64,000 nt of DNA from Selaginella tamariscina (GCA_003024785.1 PUQB01000182.1:124001-188000); one strand, 5' to 3'; counted from the first letter of the stretch, positions 24,181-37,877 are shown. Numbers and translations: made by a program. The notes: generated by a model from the letters alone, not told the origin.

Positions 24181-26278
24181 AAAAGAAAAATTTTACTATT
24201 TTACTTAAACTCTACTTACGTTTATGCTTTAAAGCAAACTTTTTGGTATAACACCTAGTGTGTGTGCGTGCGTGCGCCTGTGTGTCTCTCTCTCTCTCCC
24301 TCTTTCTATATATATATAGGATTTGTGTGTGTGTGCATATCTGTATTATTATTTTTTAACACAAAAAGAGGTGTTTCAAATGGGTTACACATAATCTTAC
24401 AATATATTTAAAAATATGGGTTAGCATTTTGAATTAATCTACCTCATACTTATACTATATTAATGTTCAAGAATGTTTTAAAACACGATTTACACATCTG
24501 CATTTAAGATAACACCTAAGTATATACTAGCGAATCTGAGTATCGATGGAATATCCGCTGCTTTGGTGATTGTCTTTACAATGAAGATTGGCTTCAATAT
24601 TTTTTAATTGGTTTATTAATTTGAGTGATTTAATAAGCACAAGCCCATTTAAAGTTACATTTTAGTATTTAAATATTTAATAAATATTCCAATCTCAATA
24701 TGCAAATGAGCAACATTAATAACAATGATATATTAGCTTACTAATTACATGTTTTAAAATTCATTAATGAATTTAATTAGTATCCCTTTTAATATATTAT
24801 TAAAATAATAAATTCAGTAATTAACAGACTCACATGAAGAAAGGAGTGTTCGAAAGAGTCCTTTATTTTTCTATCGGGTCTTAGAATTAAACCTCAACAA
24901 ATAGGATGTGTTTTATGAAGAAAAAATCCGCTCCTTTTGTTAAAACTGGTTTATACTATAGTAAATTTTAAATATATAGTAAATTTTTAAATAAACATTA
25001 AAATGACCGTGAACATCAGTAATCTTCAATACACATTATTATCATAAATATTTTATTGCTAACCAATCAGACTTTTGAATTACTGTGAAGAATTTAAATG
25101 TTTTGATTAAACAAATAAGTAGTTTTCTAGAATATATGATCTACACTCTATGTTTTCAAAATTTAAAATCACTCAAGTCATTATATCAAATGAATGCACG
25201 GATCTAAACCTATACGTAGTATGTGTGTGTGTGTGTATCCATACGTTACCAGAGGAGTTTAAGCATTAAAACTAATTTATATTTTATTAACTTGTTTTTC
25301 TTTGATATGAATATATTTATCTATCTATCTACACACACACATCTTATACATTTTGGCTGTAACAAGATGGTGTTAGTTATTACTTACATAATATTCCGAA
25401 GTTAAATATATAACTATGCAACATACATATTTGTATTGCCTAAGAACTTGGTTACAAGTTGTTTAAATATATTTTAATATTGCTACATACTGTATACAAA
25501 TAAATATCTATATTTTATTTTATAATTCAAAATTTTTATTTTTTATTTATAAAGATCCTGTATTACATTCATATAGTTTATAAACTAACTAAACTATACC
25601 AATTTATATATGAAAATCTCAGTTAAATCTTAATTATTAAGTTAATTTGAATATACATTGAACATTGAAATCACTATGAATCAAATATATTATTAGAATT
25701 TTAATCTTTAAAATTAATCATTTCTTTTATATTATGTTAAATTTTTGAAATACATCAGTAAATCTTGTTCACTTTGTTAGGAGAATCATGCACATGTACA
25801 TCATATTTTATACGTGTTCTAGGCTCCGTCTAATCATAGTTTTTATATTAAATTTATATTATGCATTTTGAAAATATAAATTAAAAAATCTTTAGGTAAA
25901 TGCATGTTATCTTGACATGCAATTTAACATATACATACGTTTCGTATACACACACTTTCCCTTAATTAATTGATATGAAAACCTTTATACATTTGTAAGC
26001 CGCAAGAAATAATTAATGTAATGCTAGAGATCTATATAATACACACATATACACTAGATTATATTATGTTTTATTTGCTATCAAGAGTAATATAAGTATT
26101 ATATATAGTAAGTACACCAATGTAGTTAATTCAACCGTGTTTGTCTTATTATAACAATATGTAAACTAAACATTAGTTTACTTATAAATATTATTTACAG
26201 TTTAATAAATAATATATTATAATGTCTCATTGTATTTTATGTACCGTCTCTCAGCCTCCACCAAGGTAACTGTTAACT
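24181..26278. other. AT-rich spacer
   Basis: Starts with GT/CT/TA microsatellites (about 24255-24340) and continues as TA-rich sequence. No gene-like signal until the leader of the gene at 26279. Confidence 0.65.
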
Positions 26279-28395
26279 ATGGCAAGAGCATTTACAGGGA
26301 TTTTGTTAATGGTTTTGTCTATTATAGCAGCTGCAATATGGTCGTATATTACAAATCTCAGGAATAGATCCACTGCCTTCATATTTTCCTCCCACTCCAA
26401 AAAAACAAGGTGTTTTTTCAACTAATAATGTCCTTCAACAAGCTATACCAATTGGTCTGGGTGAGTCTTAGCATTAATAAAAAGAAATTAAAATTATTTT
26501 ATATTTATCATAAATTTAATCTTTGTAAAAATTATTTTTATTTTATAACCATATATTCTATAAACTTAATATATTAATATTCAGGAACATTATAAGGAGT
26601 TTTAGTTTTATCTCACTACTATACATAACTCATTCTTATAGTAAGTCTGGCTGAGTAGGAATTTTCACTTGTATTAAACACTAAAATTCTTATTATTTAA
26701 AATCTTTGACATTTTGAAAAAAATAAAATTACATAAATGTTACACATACCGCTGGAATATAAAAAGTATATACTATATTGACTAATTTTGTGTGTGTGTG
26801 TGTTTGTTATAGGAGAGTTGCCCTGACCAGAGGATATTGCATATGACAACAAAGAGTGGCTATACACAGGATGTATGGGATGGGTTAAACGGGTTTCAAT
26901 ACAAACTGGTGAAGTGCAAAACTGGACATATATCGGAGGACGTCCTGCTGGTATTGTCGTTGGAATACATGGAGAACTACTTGTATGTGAGCCTTCAATG
27001 GTAAGTTTACATGTATACGTGTGTGTGTGTGTGCGTGCGTGTGTGTGATTTATTTTTTTCATTATTATTATTATTATTAAATAAATTTTACAGGGGCTGC
27101 TGAATGTTACTGAAAACAGCTTCGAAGTGCTATCGAGCGAAGCAGATGGAACTAAATACAAGTAAATCAGTTATTTATTTTATTATTTTTTATTTATTTA
27201 TTTATTTTATTGGTAATATCGGTATGCTATAATATTAGTTTTGTAAAAATTTAAAACTGTTAATACCTGTTCCAACATAAGTGCAACTATGTATTTTATT
27301 AAAACTAAATATAAAAATTATATATATATATATTACTAGGATTGCTGATGGATTGGATGTAGCAAAGGATGGAACTATATACTTTACGGATGCTAGTTAT
27401 CAGTTTGGTGCATCAGAGATAGATGTTCTTCAATGTCGTCCCAACGGAAGGCTTTTAAAGTATGACCCTTTAACAAAGACTACCAGTCTTCTGCTTAAGG
27501 ACATGTACTTTCCTAACGGGGTTGCAATCTCGCCAAAACAAGACTATTTAGTGGTGTGTGAAACAGCCAAGTAAGTCAATAGTTAATAATCAATTTATTT
27601 TTTATTTAATAAATATATCTACTAAATATTTAATATACTTTCTTTTTTTGTATTTCTGAAAGGTGAAATAGATGCTTCGTTTGTTTATTTTGTATTTTTA
27701 TATTTATATTAATGTGCTATATATATAATTGTGATAATACAATTGTACTATTACAAGATTTTTAGAATTTACATATTTTGAGACAGTTTATAGAAGCATA
27801 TACATATCTGAGTTTTTAGTATACATGCATATATATATATTATAATAATATATATATATATATATATATAATATATAATATATTATATATATATAATATT
27901 TAAAACAGGGTGAGGTGCCTCAAGTATTGGTTGCAAGGTGAAAACACTGGAAAAACTGAAACTTTTATTGACAATTTGCCAGGATATCCAGATAACATCA
28001 AATATAATGGGCACGACAAATTCTGGATAGGATTAGTAGCAGTATGTGTGTGTGTGTGTGTGTGTTTGTGAAAGAGAGAAAAAATATTTATTAACTATAT
28101 AAATGTTTATATATTCAGGACAGGAATTGGTTAACTGATAAAGCACTGAATGTAGCTCCTCTGAAGCATACTGGCAATTCCAAGTATCTTGGAGAGAATA
28201 TCCTCGGCCAAGAGGAGGATGGCAAAAGTTGTGGCAGTGAATGAAGATGGTACACCATTGGTTTTTTACGAAGATCCTGTTGGAATATCCGCTGCTTTTG
28301 TTACAACTGCATTACAAGTTGGTGATTATCTTTACTTGGCAAGTCCAGTGGAGATAACATTGGTAAACTCAAGATTGCTTAAATATGTGTTTTGA
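26279..28395 (+). pseudogene. SSL: Strictosidine-synthase-like (APMAP-type) protein, possibly a pseudogene
   Basis: A six-bladed beta-propeller hydrolase-like protein of the plant SSL/APMAP family; most members are not true strictosidine synthases, and the substrate is unknown. Exons: 26279-26460 (signal anchor MARAFTGILLMVLSIIAAA, then PPTPKKQGVFSTNN), 26813-27000 (PEDIAYD, WLYTGCMGWVKR), 27094-27161, 27340-27570 (IADGLDVAKDGTIYFTDAS, PNGRLLKYDP, FPNGVAISPKQDYLVVCETA), 27909-28041 (LPGYPDNIKYN, FWIGLVA) and 28119-28395 (FVTTALQVGDYLYLASP). Splice sites and phases agree. Oddities: a frame change in exon 1 near 26345, a TGA near 26823 where the family usually has Gly (GPEDIA), and a frame change near 28210. 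The frame changes could be assembly errors like those in neighbouring genes. The TGA is a substitution and favours a true pseudogene. Confidence 0.8.
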
Positions 28396-31300
28396 AAAAT
28401 TTCACCTTAAGTATGAATTTTAAATTTATAAAATATAAAAATTATGTAGAAATATTCACATTATGTAGTTTATTAAACTACTTAGTGTGAAAGTTTGGAA
28501 TATAAAAATGTGTATACTGTATTACCTGATAACATTAGCTTATATACATGAGTGAATGGTCTAGATTGAAAATAATCCAACGGTTTTTAAAATTCCACTA
28601 TAGTAATAATAATATGTGTACATGCAATCATACATATGGGTCTTACATCATTCCCTCATTTAGGAAGGATGGAAGGTGACTAGGGTTCTTTAGTAGATGG
28701 GCCCAAATTAAGACGAACATAAGAGGAGACACTGGTGGATCTAGGCACAACTTATTCCTTATTTCATTGTATGAAACACTTCAATCATTGTACATATACA
28801 ATCTCTGAAGGATCAAGTTGAATGTTGTGCTTGTTGCAATAGTCGATATGGTCTCTTCCACTGAGTAAGGAGACTCTTGGTTAAACCATATACCATAAGC
28901 TTGGGAAAACAAACCAACACTAGCTCATCCACCTTATATTCCTTAGGTGGACGATGAAGAGTTATAACGTCGTTGTTCTCATTTGTATGTGGCCTAAGTG
29001 TTATATAGACTCCACTCGGACCAATGTAAGAATGCTTGTCAAATACCAATTTCAAGACTTAGCACTAGCAACTTGTGGCAAGCGAGAAGGTAGACCCAAC
29101 TTCGTTAATAACATTAGGTCATGACTATATAAGAACTTATATGGTGAAGTATTAATGGAACTTTATATTACAATGACATAAGCATATCAAAAAGACAACA
29201 ACTAATCATCACAATTCAAATATTGAAAGTTCACATATTTCGCGATCATCCTGAATGTCCTAATAAGCTGTTCCATTAAATCATCTATTTGAGATTGATA
29301 AGTACTTATGAAAGTGTGACATATCACCAATCGAGATGTCAAGACCCAAAATGTCTTAGCCATAAATGCAAGATCATTGTCCAAGAGAATTTGCTTCAGA
29401 TAAGAATGCTGAAACACAACCCGATTAAGGAGAAACTGTTACACTAACAAGAGCACTAACTTCCACCTAACGAGTTAGGTAATCAGAAGTAATAATAATG
29501 TATTCGTTACAATAGTCGATCGCGAAAAAGGTCTCATCAAAGTAAACGCCACTAACTTAAATGAATGAGAAATTGCAATTGATTCCAATTGTCTTTTTGA
29601 AGTACACGGGGGAGTATTGCAAACTTGACACCACACACAATTACGCACATACCGAATCACATCTCCTCGCAACTCTAGCCAATAAAAAGATCTGTGCAGC
29701 TTCTCAATTACACGGTAATGTCTCATGTGTCCGTCGAGAATAGGAGAATCATGATAAGCGTGGAGGAAGCATGGAACGAAGATCGAAGGCACCACCAATC
29801 ACAAATGATCATTCGGATCAGTCCCACAAAATAAAGAAGGTTGTCTTAAAGGTGATATTACGAATGTAAGTGCTTAAATGGCAAGTCATTAACAAGTGAT
29901 ACAGGATTCTCAAACCCATCACAAAGCCATAGCTCAACCTTTTAAACTTTCCGGCAAATTTAACTATGCACCTTGCAGACACTGAATGTCAAACATAACA
30001 ACTGCTGATGGTACTAAATCCTCGTCTAAAAAATCCATTGATGCTAAAACAATTGGCTCTTTTAAAATAGAAAAAGAGAGAGAATATGAAAGAGGAGCTC
30101 AAGAAAGAGCATTAGCATTAGCCATGGAACTCCTTGGACAATAAACAACCTCAAAGTCGTAAATTTGAAGCTTTAAGACTCATCAAGCAGTACGGTCAAC
30201 CAGGTTTTTTCACTTCAACAACAAAGTGACTGTAGCATGATCGCTTTCCAACAGCGTCCGAGAACCATGAATGTAAGCATGGAGCTTCTCAAAACCCCAA
30301 ACCACTGTTAGACACTCCTTCTCTATTGTGGAGTAGTTCACCTTTGTTAGTTGCAATGTACAGCTGATGTATGTAATGGGATGATGTTGACCAGGCACAC
30401 TCGTACTCTCTTGCATCAGGACACCCTCAAGACTAATGTTAGAAGCATCCACACGCAAGATAAAGGGATAAGTGTAATCAGGGTATGTCAAAACTAGAGA
30501 AGCCATCAATAACTCCTTAAGATCTGCAAATGCCTACTTGCAATTTTTATATCAGACAAGAGATGATGTTGACGACTTCAACAACGCCCAAAATGATGCA
30601 ATATAATTTAAAAAATAATCCACAAAACGGCCAAGATATTGTACCTTGCTAAGAAAGCGTTGCACATCGTTCATACACTTTGGCGTATTGAACTTCTGAA
30701 TTGCAATAAGTTTATCAAGATCGACTTGTAAACCTTCATGGGAAATGCGATAGCCAAGATAAGTGGTGTCCTTATATCCAAACACATACTTAAACCGCTT
30801 CAGCTTTAAATCAACTTCCTATAGCTGATTCAAAACCTTGCATATATCATAGACATGCTCTTCCCATGTTCTTTTCGAGTGGAGCAAAACATCATTGATG
30901 AAGTCGACAATAACCTCCGGCATATCATAAAGAACCTTCTCCATCATACGCTGGAAAATCGTTGAAGCATTGTTTAAATCGAAAGGCATCATCAAGAACT
31001 CATACAAGCCAAATGGTGTCCAAAAAGCGGCCTTGAAAATGTCTATGTCAACCATCAGAACTTGTTAATATTCAAATACGAGATCTAGCTTAGTGAACCA
31101 ACGGCTCCGCCCTAGTCGATCCAGAATATTTACAATATGAAGAAGTGGGTAAACATTCTAAATAGTCACATCATTTAATAGGAAATAGTCAATGCAAAAT
31201 TGAGTGCTTCCATCCAGCTTTATTACAAGATGAAGTTCGCACGCCTAAGGACTTTAAAACTTTTAGATAACACCTTTCTCCCAACATTTCTTGAACATTT

Positions 31301-31469
31301 GCTCGAAAGATCTTGAGCTCCTTCGGTGATCAACACTGAATAGGTACCTTGATTGACTTAGCATCCCCAGTGAGAATAGGGTGATGTGTTATAATCTTGG
31401 CTCCAAGCGACAAGTCGAAGTCGAAAAGATTAACATATTCCTGGAGTTGAGCAATAACTACCTCACGAT

Positions 31470-32257
31470 TGTCAAGCCACGATCCAGGAACCAGGAAGCA
31501 AGTAGGATTCCAGGGACAGGAAGGCTTGACTCAGGAACAGGACGGATCCAGGATCAGGATAGGATCCGGGAGCAAGATAGCAGAATAGGAACTGGGACCT
31601 CAGGAATCAGGAGTAGGACAGGATTCAGGAGCGAAAAGAACAGGACAGGATTCAGGAGCAAGACAGGAACCGGATAGGATCCAGGAGTAGGACAAGAGCA
31701 GGAGGCAAAGGAGCAAGACAAGACAAGAGCAAGACAAGAACAAGAATGATCGTAGAAAGACTGGTGTTGATAGTAACTGATTGTACAACAATTAGGTCGG
31801 AGCTTTTATGCTCACAACTCCAAGCTAATCTAGTCATGAGTCTAATCTAGTCATGAGCTAAAAATAGTGTCCCTTATCCTCTATGCATATCCTGTAGCAT
31901 ATCCTATAGGCATATCCTATAGGAATATCCTATAGGTATATCCTGTATGCATATCCTGTAACCCGTATCCTGTATCCGAAATCCTGATAGTAACTGATTG
32001 TATAACAATTAGGTCGGAGCTTTTATGCTCACAACTCCAAGCTAATCTAGTCATGAGTCTAATCTAGTCATGAGTTAAGAAATGTCCCTTATCCTCTAGG
32101 CATATCCTGTAGCATATCCTATAGGCATATCCTATAGGAATATCCTGTAGGTATATCTTGTAGGAATATCCTGCAGGCATATCCTGTAACTCGTATCCTG
32201 TATCCTGCATCCTGTATCCTGTATCCGAAATCCTGTATCCTGTATCGGGTTGTGACA
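31470..32257 (-). repeat. 3' LTR of element B, with internal ~217 bp duplication
   Basis: Direct partner of 37328-37877 but about 240 bases longer. The segment starting 'gatagtaactg' at 31769 is repeated from 31986, including 'aattaggtcggagctttta' and the array of 'catatcctgta/catatccta' units. The LTR is built largely of CAGGA-type and TATCCTGTA-type short repeats. Confidence 0.9.
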
Positions 32258-35200
32258 GCACCTCCTCCCTAAGGACGAGTTCCACGAGTCTTGGACCTGG
32301 TTTAGCAGGATAATGCCGATGGAAGGCAGCAACTTTGGAAGAAGCATGGAGTAAGTTGGATGCAGGTTCCCAAGTGCGATCGGTAGGCAAATAACCTTTC
32401 CAATCCACCAAGTATTGAAGTTGGCGGCGATGAAGACGAGAATCAAGGATGGCTGCAACTTCGTACTCAGGTTCACCAGCAATGACCACAGGAGGGGGAG
32501 GAGAAGAAGCACGACCAGGAAGAGAAGAAGGATGATACGGCTCCAACAAGGAGGTGTGAAACACAGGATGAAGTTTCACCGTGGATGGTAACTCGAGTCG
32601 GAAAGCTACAGGATTTACCTCCGCCACGATCCTGTAAGGGCCCAATCGTTGAAAATCCAACTTAGAAGAAGGCCTGTTGGTGCGAATGTGTCGACGAAGA
32701 AGCCACACGAGATCACCAATCTTGTATGCAGGTGCCGGTGACGGTGAGCATCAGCATGATGCTTGTACCGTTCCTGTGCCTGCTGAAGATGAACCTGGAG
32801 ATCATCCTGTACCTGCCGAAGATGCTGAAGACGATCCTGTACTGCAGGAGCGGAAGAAGGAGAAGCAGGAGGAGCAAAGTCAAAACGTGGATGGTGGCCT
32901 GTAAGAGCAAAGAAAGGTGTCTGGCCTGTAGATGCGTGAATGGAGTTGTTGTAGGCAAACTCCGCCATAGGAAGAAGGTCCAACCAGTTATCCTGTTGGT
33001 AACTGATGAAGCAACGAAGATATTGCTCCAAGGTCTGAATTGTGCGTTCTGACTGCCCATCAGTTTGCGGGTGATATCCTGAAGAAAGATCCGCTTTAAC
33101 CTGTAGACTCCGAAGAAGCTCTCGCCAAAACTTGGACATGAATTGTGGACCTCGATCGGAAACAATGCTCTCAGGAAGACCATGATGTCGGAACACTCAC
33201 GGATCACCAACTCGGCAGTTGTCTGACCTGTAGCTGTCTTGTTGCAGGGTAGGAAATGAGCCTGCTTGGTGAAACGGTCAACCACCACAAGAACTGCATC
33301 GAATCCACGAGAAGGAGGAAGATCTGTGAGGAAATCCATAGAAATGGATCTCCAAGGAGCAGAAGGAACAGGAAGAGGACGAAGAAGACCAGAGGGTGCA
33401 TGACGTGGCATCTTCGACCTGTTGCAGGTGTCACAACTCCGTACAAACCTTTCCACAAAACCCGCAACCCAGGCCACCAATAGTTGCGAGTCACCAACTC
33501 AACTGTCTTGGCCACACCAAAATGTCCTGTAGCCGGGGTATCATGACAATCCTGTACCACACGAGTCCTGCAAACACCAACAGGAACGTACAGGAGACCT
33601 TCCCGGTACAGGAGTCCATCCTGTATGGTGAACAGGTTGTAGTCTGGACGGGAACTGGAGGAAGAGGAACTTGCAACGTCAGGATGAATGTGTGAGAACA
33701 CATTCTTTGCCAAGTCGTCTGTAGCCAACTGCGAACGGACGTCCTGTAGGAGTGTTGAATTTGCTGGAGCCTGATGAACCTGCAGTGCCGCAAGCCGGAA
33801 TCGATCAGGACCCAACAACACTTGCCTTTGACAGTCAAATGCAGGATCGCCCGGGCTTGGTGCAAGGTAAGAGCGCCTAGACAATGCGTCCGCCTTGCCA
33901 TTCCGAAAACCGGGCCTGTAGACGATGACGAAGTCAAAACGTGATAGGAACTCCGCCCACCTAGCCTGTCGCCGACTGAGAACTCGAGCCGTTTGAAAGT
34001 ACTCCAGGTTCTTGTGATCCGTAAGAACTTGTACAGGATGTGCAGCACCTTCCAGGAAATGCCGCCACTCCTCAAACGAATCCACAATGGCCTTGAGTTC
34101 CTTGTCATGAATCTCGTAATTGATCTCCGCCGACAGGAACTTACGAGAGTGAAAAGCTACAGGATGAAGCAACTTGTCCTCTCCAACTTGCGATAGGACG
34201 GATCCTACTGCAAAATCCGAGGCATCTGCTTCAACGAAGAAAGGACGAGAAGGATCAGGATGTGCTAAAATCGGAGCTGTCGTGAAGGTGTCCTTGAGTG
34301 TTGTGAATGCATGTTCCGCCTTGTCGGACCAAGAGAAAACCTCTGTGCGCTTGGTGAGTTCCGTGAGTGGAAGTACACGCTTGGAGAAGTCCTGTATGAA
34401 CCGCCTGTAGAAGTTTGCAAAGCCAAGGAAACATTGTACATCTCGTACAGACTTGGGCCTCTCCCACTCCACGATGGTCTTCACCTTGTGCATGTCCATG
34501 GAAACGCCAGCAGGAGAGACGATGTAGCCCAAGAACTCCACAGAATCCCTATCGAAAAAACACTTCTCCAACTTCGCATACAGCCATGCTCGCGAAGCCG
34601 CTGTAGAACCAATCGTACATGCTTGTCATGTGCCGCCTGGTCCTTGGAGAAAATCAAAATGTCGTCGAGGTAGATCACCACAAACTGGTCCAAGAAGTCA
34701 CGAAAGATGTCGTTCACCATGTGTTGGAACACGGCTGGGGCATTGGTAAGGCCGAAGGCATTACCGTGTACTCGAAGTGTCCATACCTTGTACGAAAGGC
34801 AGTCTTCCACTCATCGCCTGGACGAATCCGTACAAGGTTGTAGGCCCCTCGTAAGTCGATCTTCGTGAACACCTTTGCTCCTCGCAGCCGATCGAGAAGT
34901 TCCGGGATCAATGGCAACGGGTACCGATTCCGAATGGTACTTGATTCAAACCCCTGTAGTCCACAACCAAACGTAAGCTCCCATCCTTCTTCTTGACAAA
35001 GAAGATAGGCGCTCCTGCAGGGGACTTTGAGTGACGAATGAAGCCGGATGCCAAGTTGTCCTCGATGTACTGGCGAAGAACCTCCAACTCTGTGGGTGAC
35101 AATGCATAAATCGGTCCGAACGGTGGAGTCTTTCCTTCTGCAAGATCAATAGGACAGTCGTAGGACCTGTGAACAGGAAGAACTGTAGCCTTGTGCTTGT

Positions 35201-37312
35201 CAAAAACGTCCTTAAAGTCGTGGTACTTGGATGGTAGAGAAGAAGGAGGAGAAGGAGAAGGAGTAGGCGAAGGAGATTGAAAAACAGGAGAGTCAGACAC
35301 AGGAAAGGTAGAAGAGGACGTAGGAGTTTACTTGAAAGGCAAAAAGGTGGAAAGGAGCAGGATCAGTGGTAAGTTCATGCATGGTAGTGGTAAGAACTCG
35401 GAGAGGAGAAGGAGGGAGCTGTGACTGAAAAAGAGGAAGGATCTTGGGGGTGGAACAGAGCAGAGTAACAAAAGAGGCAGGATTGGAGAAACCTGTGTGG
35501 ATGTTGACGAGTGTACAGGATTGGAAGAATCCTGTACAGAAGTCCGTGGATGCACAGGAGTGAGGAGAGCCTGTGAGTGTGCTGACGAACCAACAGGAGG
35601 TGGATCCTGTTGAGGAGGAACCTTCGACACTGATACAGGATTGGAAGAACCCTGTACAGGACACCGCAAACTTACAGGAGTGGAGAAGCCTGCGGATGTG
35701 CTGAGGAACTGACATGAGGTGAATCCTGTCGAGGAGGAGTCTTCAACACTGGTACAGGAACAGGCACGGTCAATCCTGTAGCTTGTACTGCCTCAGACAC
35801 CAAGGATGTATCCTGCACGCAGGAAGGTACAGGATTGATCCTGGCTGCTGGAGAGGAAAACGTGAGCGTCCTAGACCTCCAGTCGATCTGCGGATTTGCA
35901 ACAACGAACCATGGCATGCCAAAAATGATGGGAGTCGACCGAGTCTTGATCAAGTTGAAGGAAATGAACAGTTGAATGCACCATGACTGCAAGAGAGAGG
36001 TGTGGTAGCATGGGTAACTGCGCCAGAAGCAATCAAACGACCATCGGCCACCTCTACAGGAACTGCACGCTTCAACTTCACCACCGGAATGCCATGCTGA
36101 GCTGCAAAAGTGTCATCCATGAAACATGCATTTGCACCAGTGTCTAACAGGGCAAACTCCTTGAGCTCTCGATTATTGAGGCGAATGTGTACAGGAAACT
36201 TGAGTGATGGAATGGTATGAGCAGCACCAATGGAGCCTGCACCTACGTCCAACTTCGCGGCTCCTAGACGAAGTGGACATTGAAGTTTTCCGACTGAACT
36301 TCAGCTTCGGCTTCACGCGTCTTGAACTTCTGGCTTTATTAGGACATTCCGCCACCTTGTGTCCTGCTGCACCACAATACAAGCATAGGTTCTCACCCGA
36401 CGACGTTGCTTCTCAGCAGTTGAAAGTGGGCCACGCTTGGATTGTTAACCTCCATAGGAACTGCTCCAGAAGGTGTCGTAGGAACATGTGCTACGGCTAC
36501 AGGATTGGTTGGCAGGAACTGCTGACGGAATTTTTCCTGACGGCGCTCGAACAAACGGTTGTCGCAGCGAACAGCCTGTTGCATGATCTCCGCTAACGTT
36601 TGGCATCCGGTAACGTAAGGAGAAGGTCCTTCACGTCATCCCTCAGCCCAAAACGGAAAGTGTTCGATCAATGCAGTCTCGTCCCATGGAATGTTCGTGC
36701 ACAATTGCTGAATTCGGATGCATAAACGGAAGCTGGTCTGGATCCTTGTGTGAGCTCCGTAACTTGTGCATGCAGAACGGTACTTATCAGGATCTCCAAA
36801 ACAGGCTTCAAAGGCAGCCACGAAACCTTCAAAGTCTCCATCAATGGGTCGTCACGCTCCAGCAAGGGAGCCCAAGCTCGTGGAGATCCACTTAGTAAGG
36901 ATGCCAAAAGGCCAACCTTTTGTGCATCGTCGAGTAGCGGCGTGGTTGCATGCGGATCAAGAGTCGGATCTGATTCAGGAAACCTTGGAAATCGGCACGG
37001 TTGCCACTGAACTTCTCTGGCATGCTGATCTTCGGCTCCGGAGAAAAGTTCGATGAAGAAGGAACCACCGATGCCTGAGAGAGAGCCTGCGCAGCAGCCT
37101 TGGAGGATGCATCAGCAGCTGCATGTGCCGCATGGGTGGAGCCTTGCAGATCGGTGACCACTTGGCGCAAAGTGGCCAGCTCATGAAGCAACATTTGGTG
37201 CTCGCGTTGAAAGTGCTCAAAATCAGCCATGATCTATGAAAGAAAGAAAGGAGAAAAACGAAGGAAAAGAATCAAGGAAAAAAAAGTAGCTGGAAACGGA
37301 GAGCTATGAAAG

Positions 37313-37325
37313 CAGTTACTATCAA
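37313..37325 (-). promoter_or_regulatory. Candidate self-primer binding site of element B
   Basis: On the sense strand, TTGATAGTAACTG lies 2 bases inside the 5' LTR border, where the primer-binding site is expected. It is the exact reverse complement of CAGTTACTATCAA in the LTR (37616-37604), close to the predicted transcript start. I could not match it to a familiar tRNA 3' end. The arrangement is that of self-primed Tf1/sushi elements. Confidence 0.6.
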
Positions 37326-37327
37326 AC

Positions 37328-37877
37328 TGTCAAGCCACGATCCAGGAACCAGGAAGAAGTAGGATTCCAGGACAGGAAGGCTTGACTCAGGAACAGGACG
37401 ACCAGGACAGGATAGGACAGGAGCAAGATAGCAGAATAGGAACGGATCAGGAATCAGGAGTAGGACAGGATCAGGAGCAAGACAGGAACAGGACAGGATC
37501 AGGAGCAAGACAGGAACGGATAGGACAGGAGGACAAGACAGAGCAAAGGAGCAAGACAAGACAAGAGCAAACAAGAACAAGAATGATCGTAGAAAGACTG
37601 GTGTTGATAGTAACTGATTGTACAACAATTAGGTCGGAGCTTTTATGCTCACAACTCCAAGCTAATCTAGTCATGAGTCTAATCTAGTCATGAGCTAAGA
37701 ATAGTGTCCCTTATCCTCTAGGCATATCCTGTAGCATATCCTATAGGCATATCCTATAGGTATATCCTGTAGGAATATCCTACAGGCATATCCTGTAGGA
37801 ATATCCTGCAGGCATATCCTGTACCCGTATCCTGTATCCAAAATCCTGCATCCTGTATCCTGTATCGGGTTGTGACA
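37328..37877 (-). repeat. 5' LTR of element B
   Basis: Runs from TGTCAAGCCACG to GGGTTGTGACA on the + strand. On the element's sense (minus) strand it holds a TATA-like ATAAAA (37641-37646). About 30 bases downstream of that is the 13-mer that is complementary to the primer-binding region just outside the LTR (see findings). Confidence 0.9.

Larger units (their letters stand above)
31470..37877 (-). mobile_element. Element B: chromovirus of the Tf1/sushi-like group (Ty3/gypsy), nearly complete in parts
   Basis: Inserted in element C with a perfect 5 bp target duplication ACGAT (31465-31469 and 37878-37882). LTRs run TGTCA...TGACA (31470-32257 and 37328-37877). On the minus strand, in order: Gag from 37230, a zinc knuckle (CGAAGHKVAEC, about 36350-36380), protease (LLDTGANACF, about 36140), reverse transcriptase (about 34480-35200), RNase H with FDFVIVYRPGFRNGKADALS (about 33890-34570), integrase (about 32700-33500) and a chromodomain (EYEVAAILDSR ... 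YLVDWKGY, about 32380-32490). A purine-rich tract (AGGGAGGAGGTGC) abuts the 3' LTR. All parts are present, but the coding region has roughly ten breaks as read here; given the window's general error pattern, some may not be biological. The LTRs look alike except for length changes in short repeats, so the insertion is young. Confidence 0.92.

Noticed and set aside
32677-33052. Plus-strand frames in element B
   Set aside because: Antisense shadows of the minus-strand integrase region.
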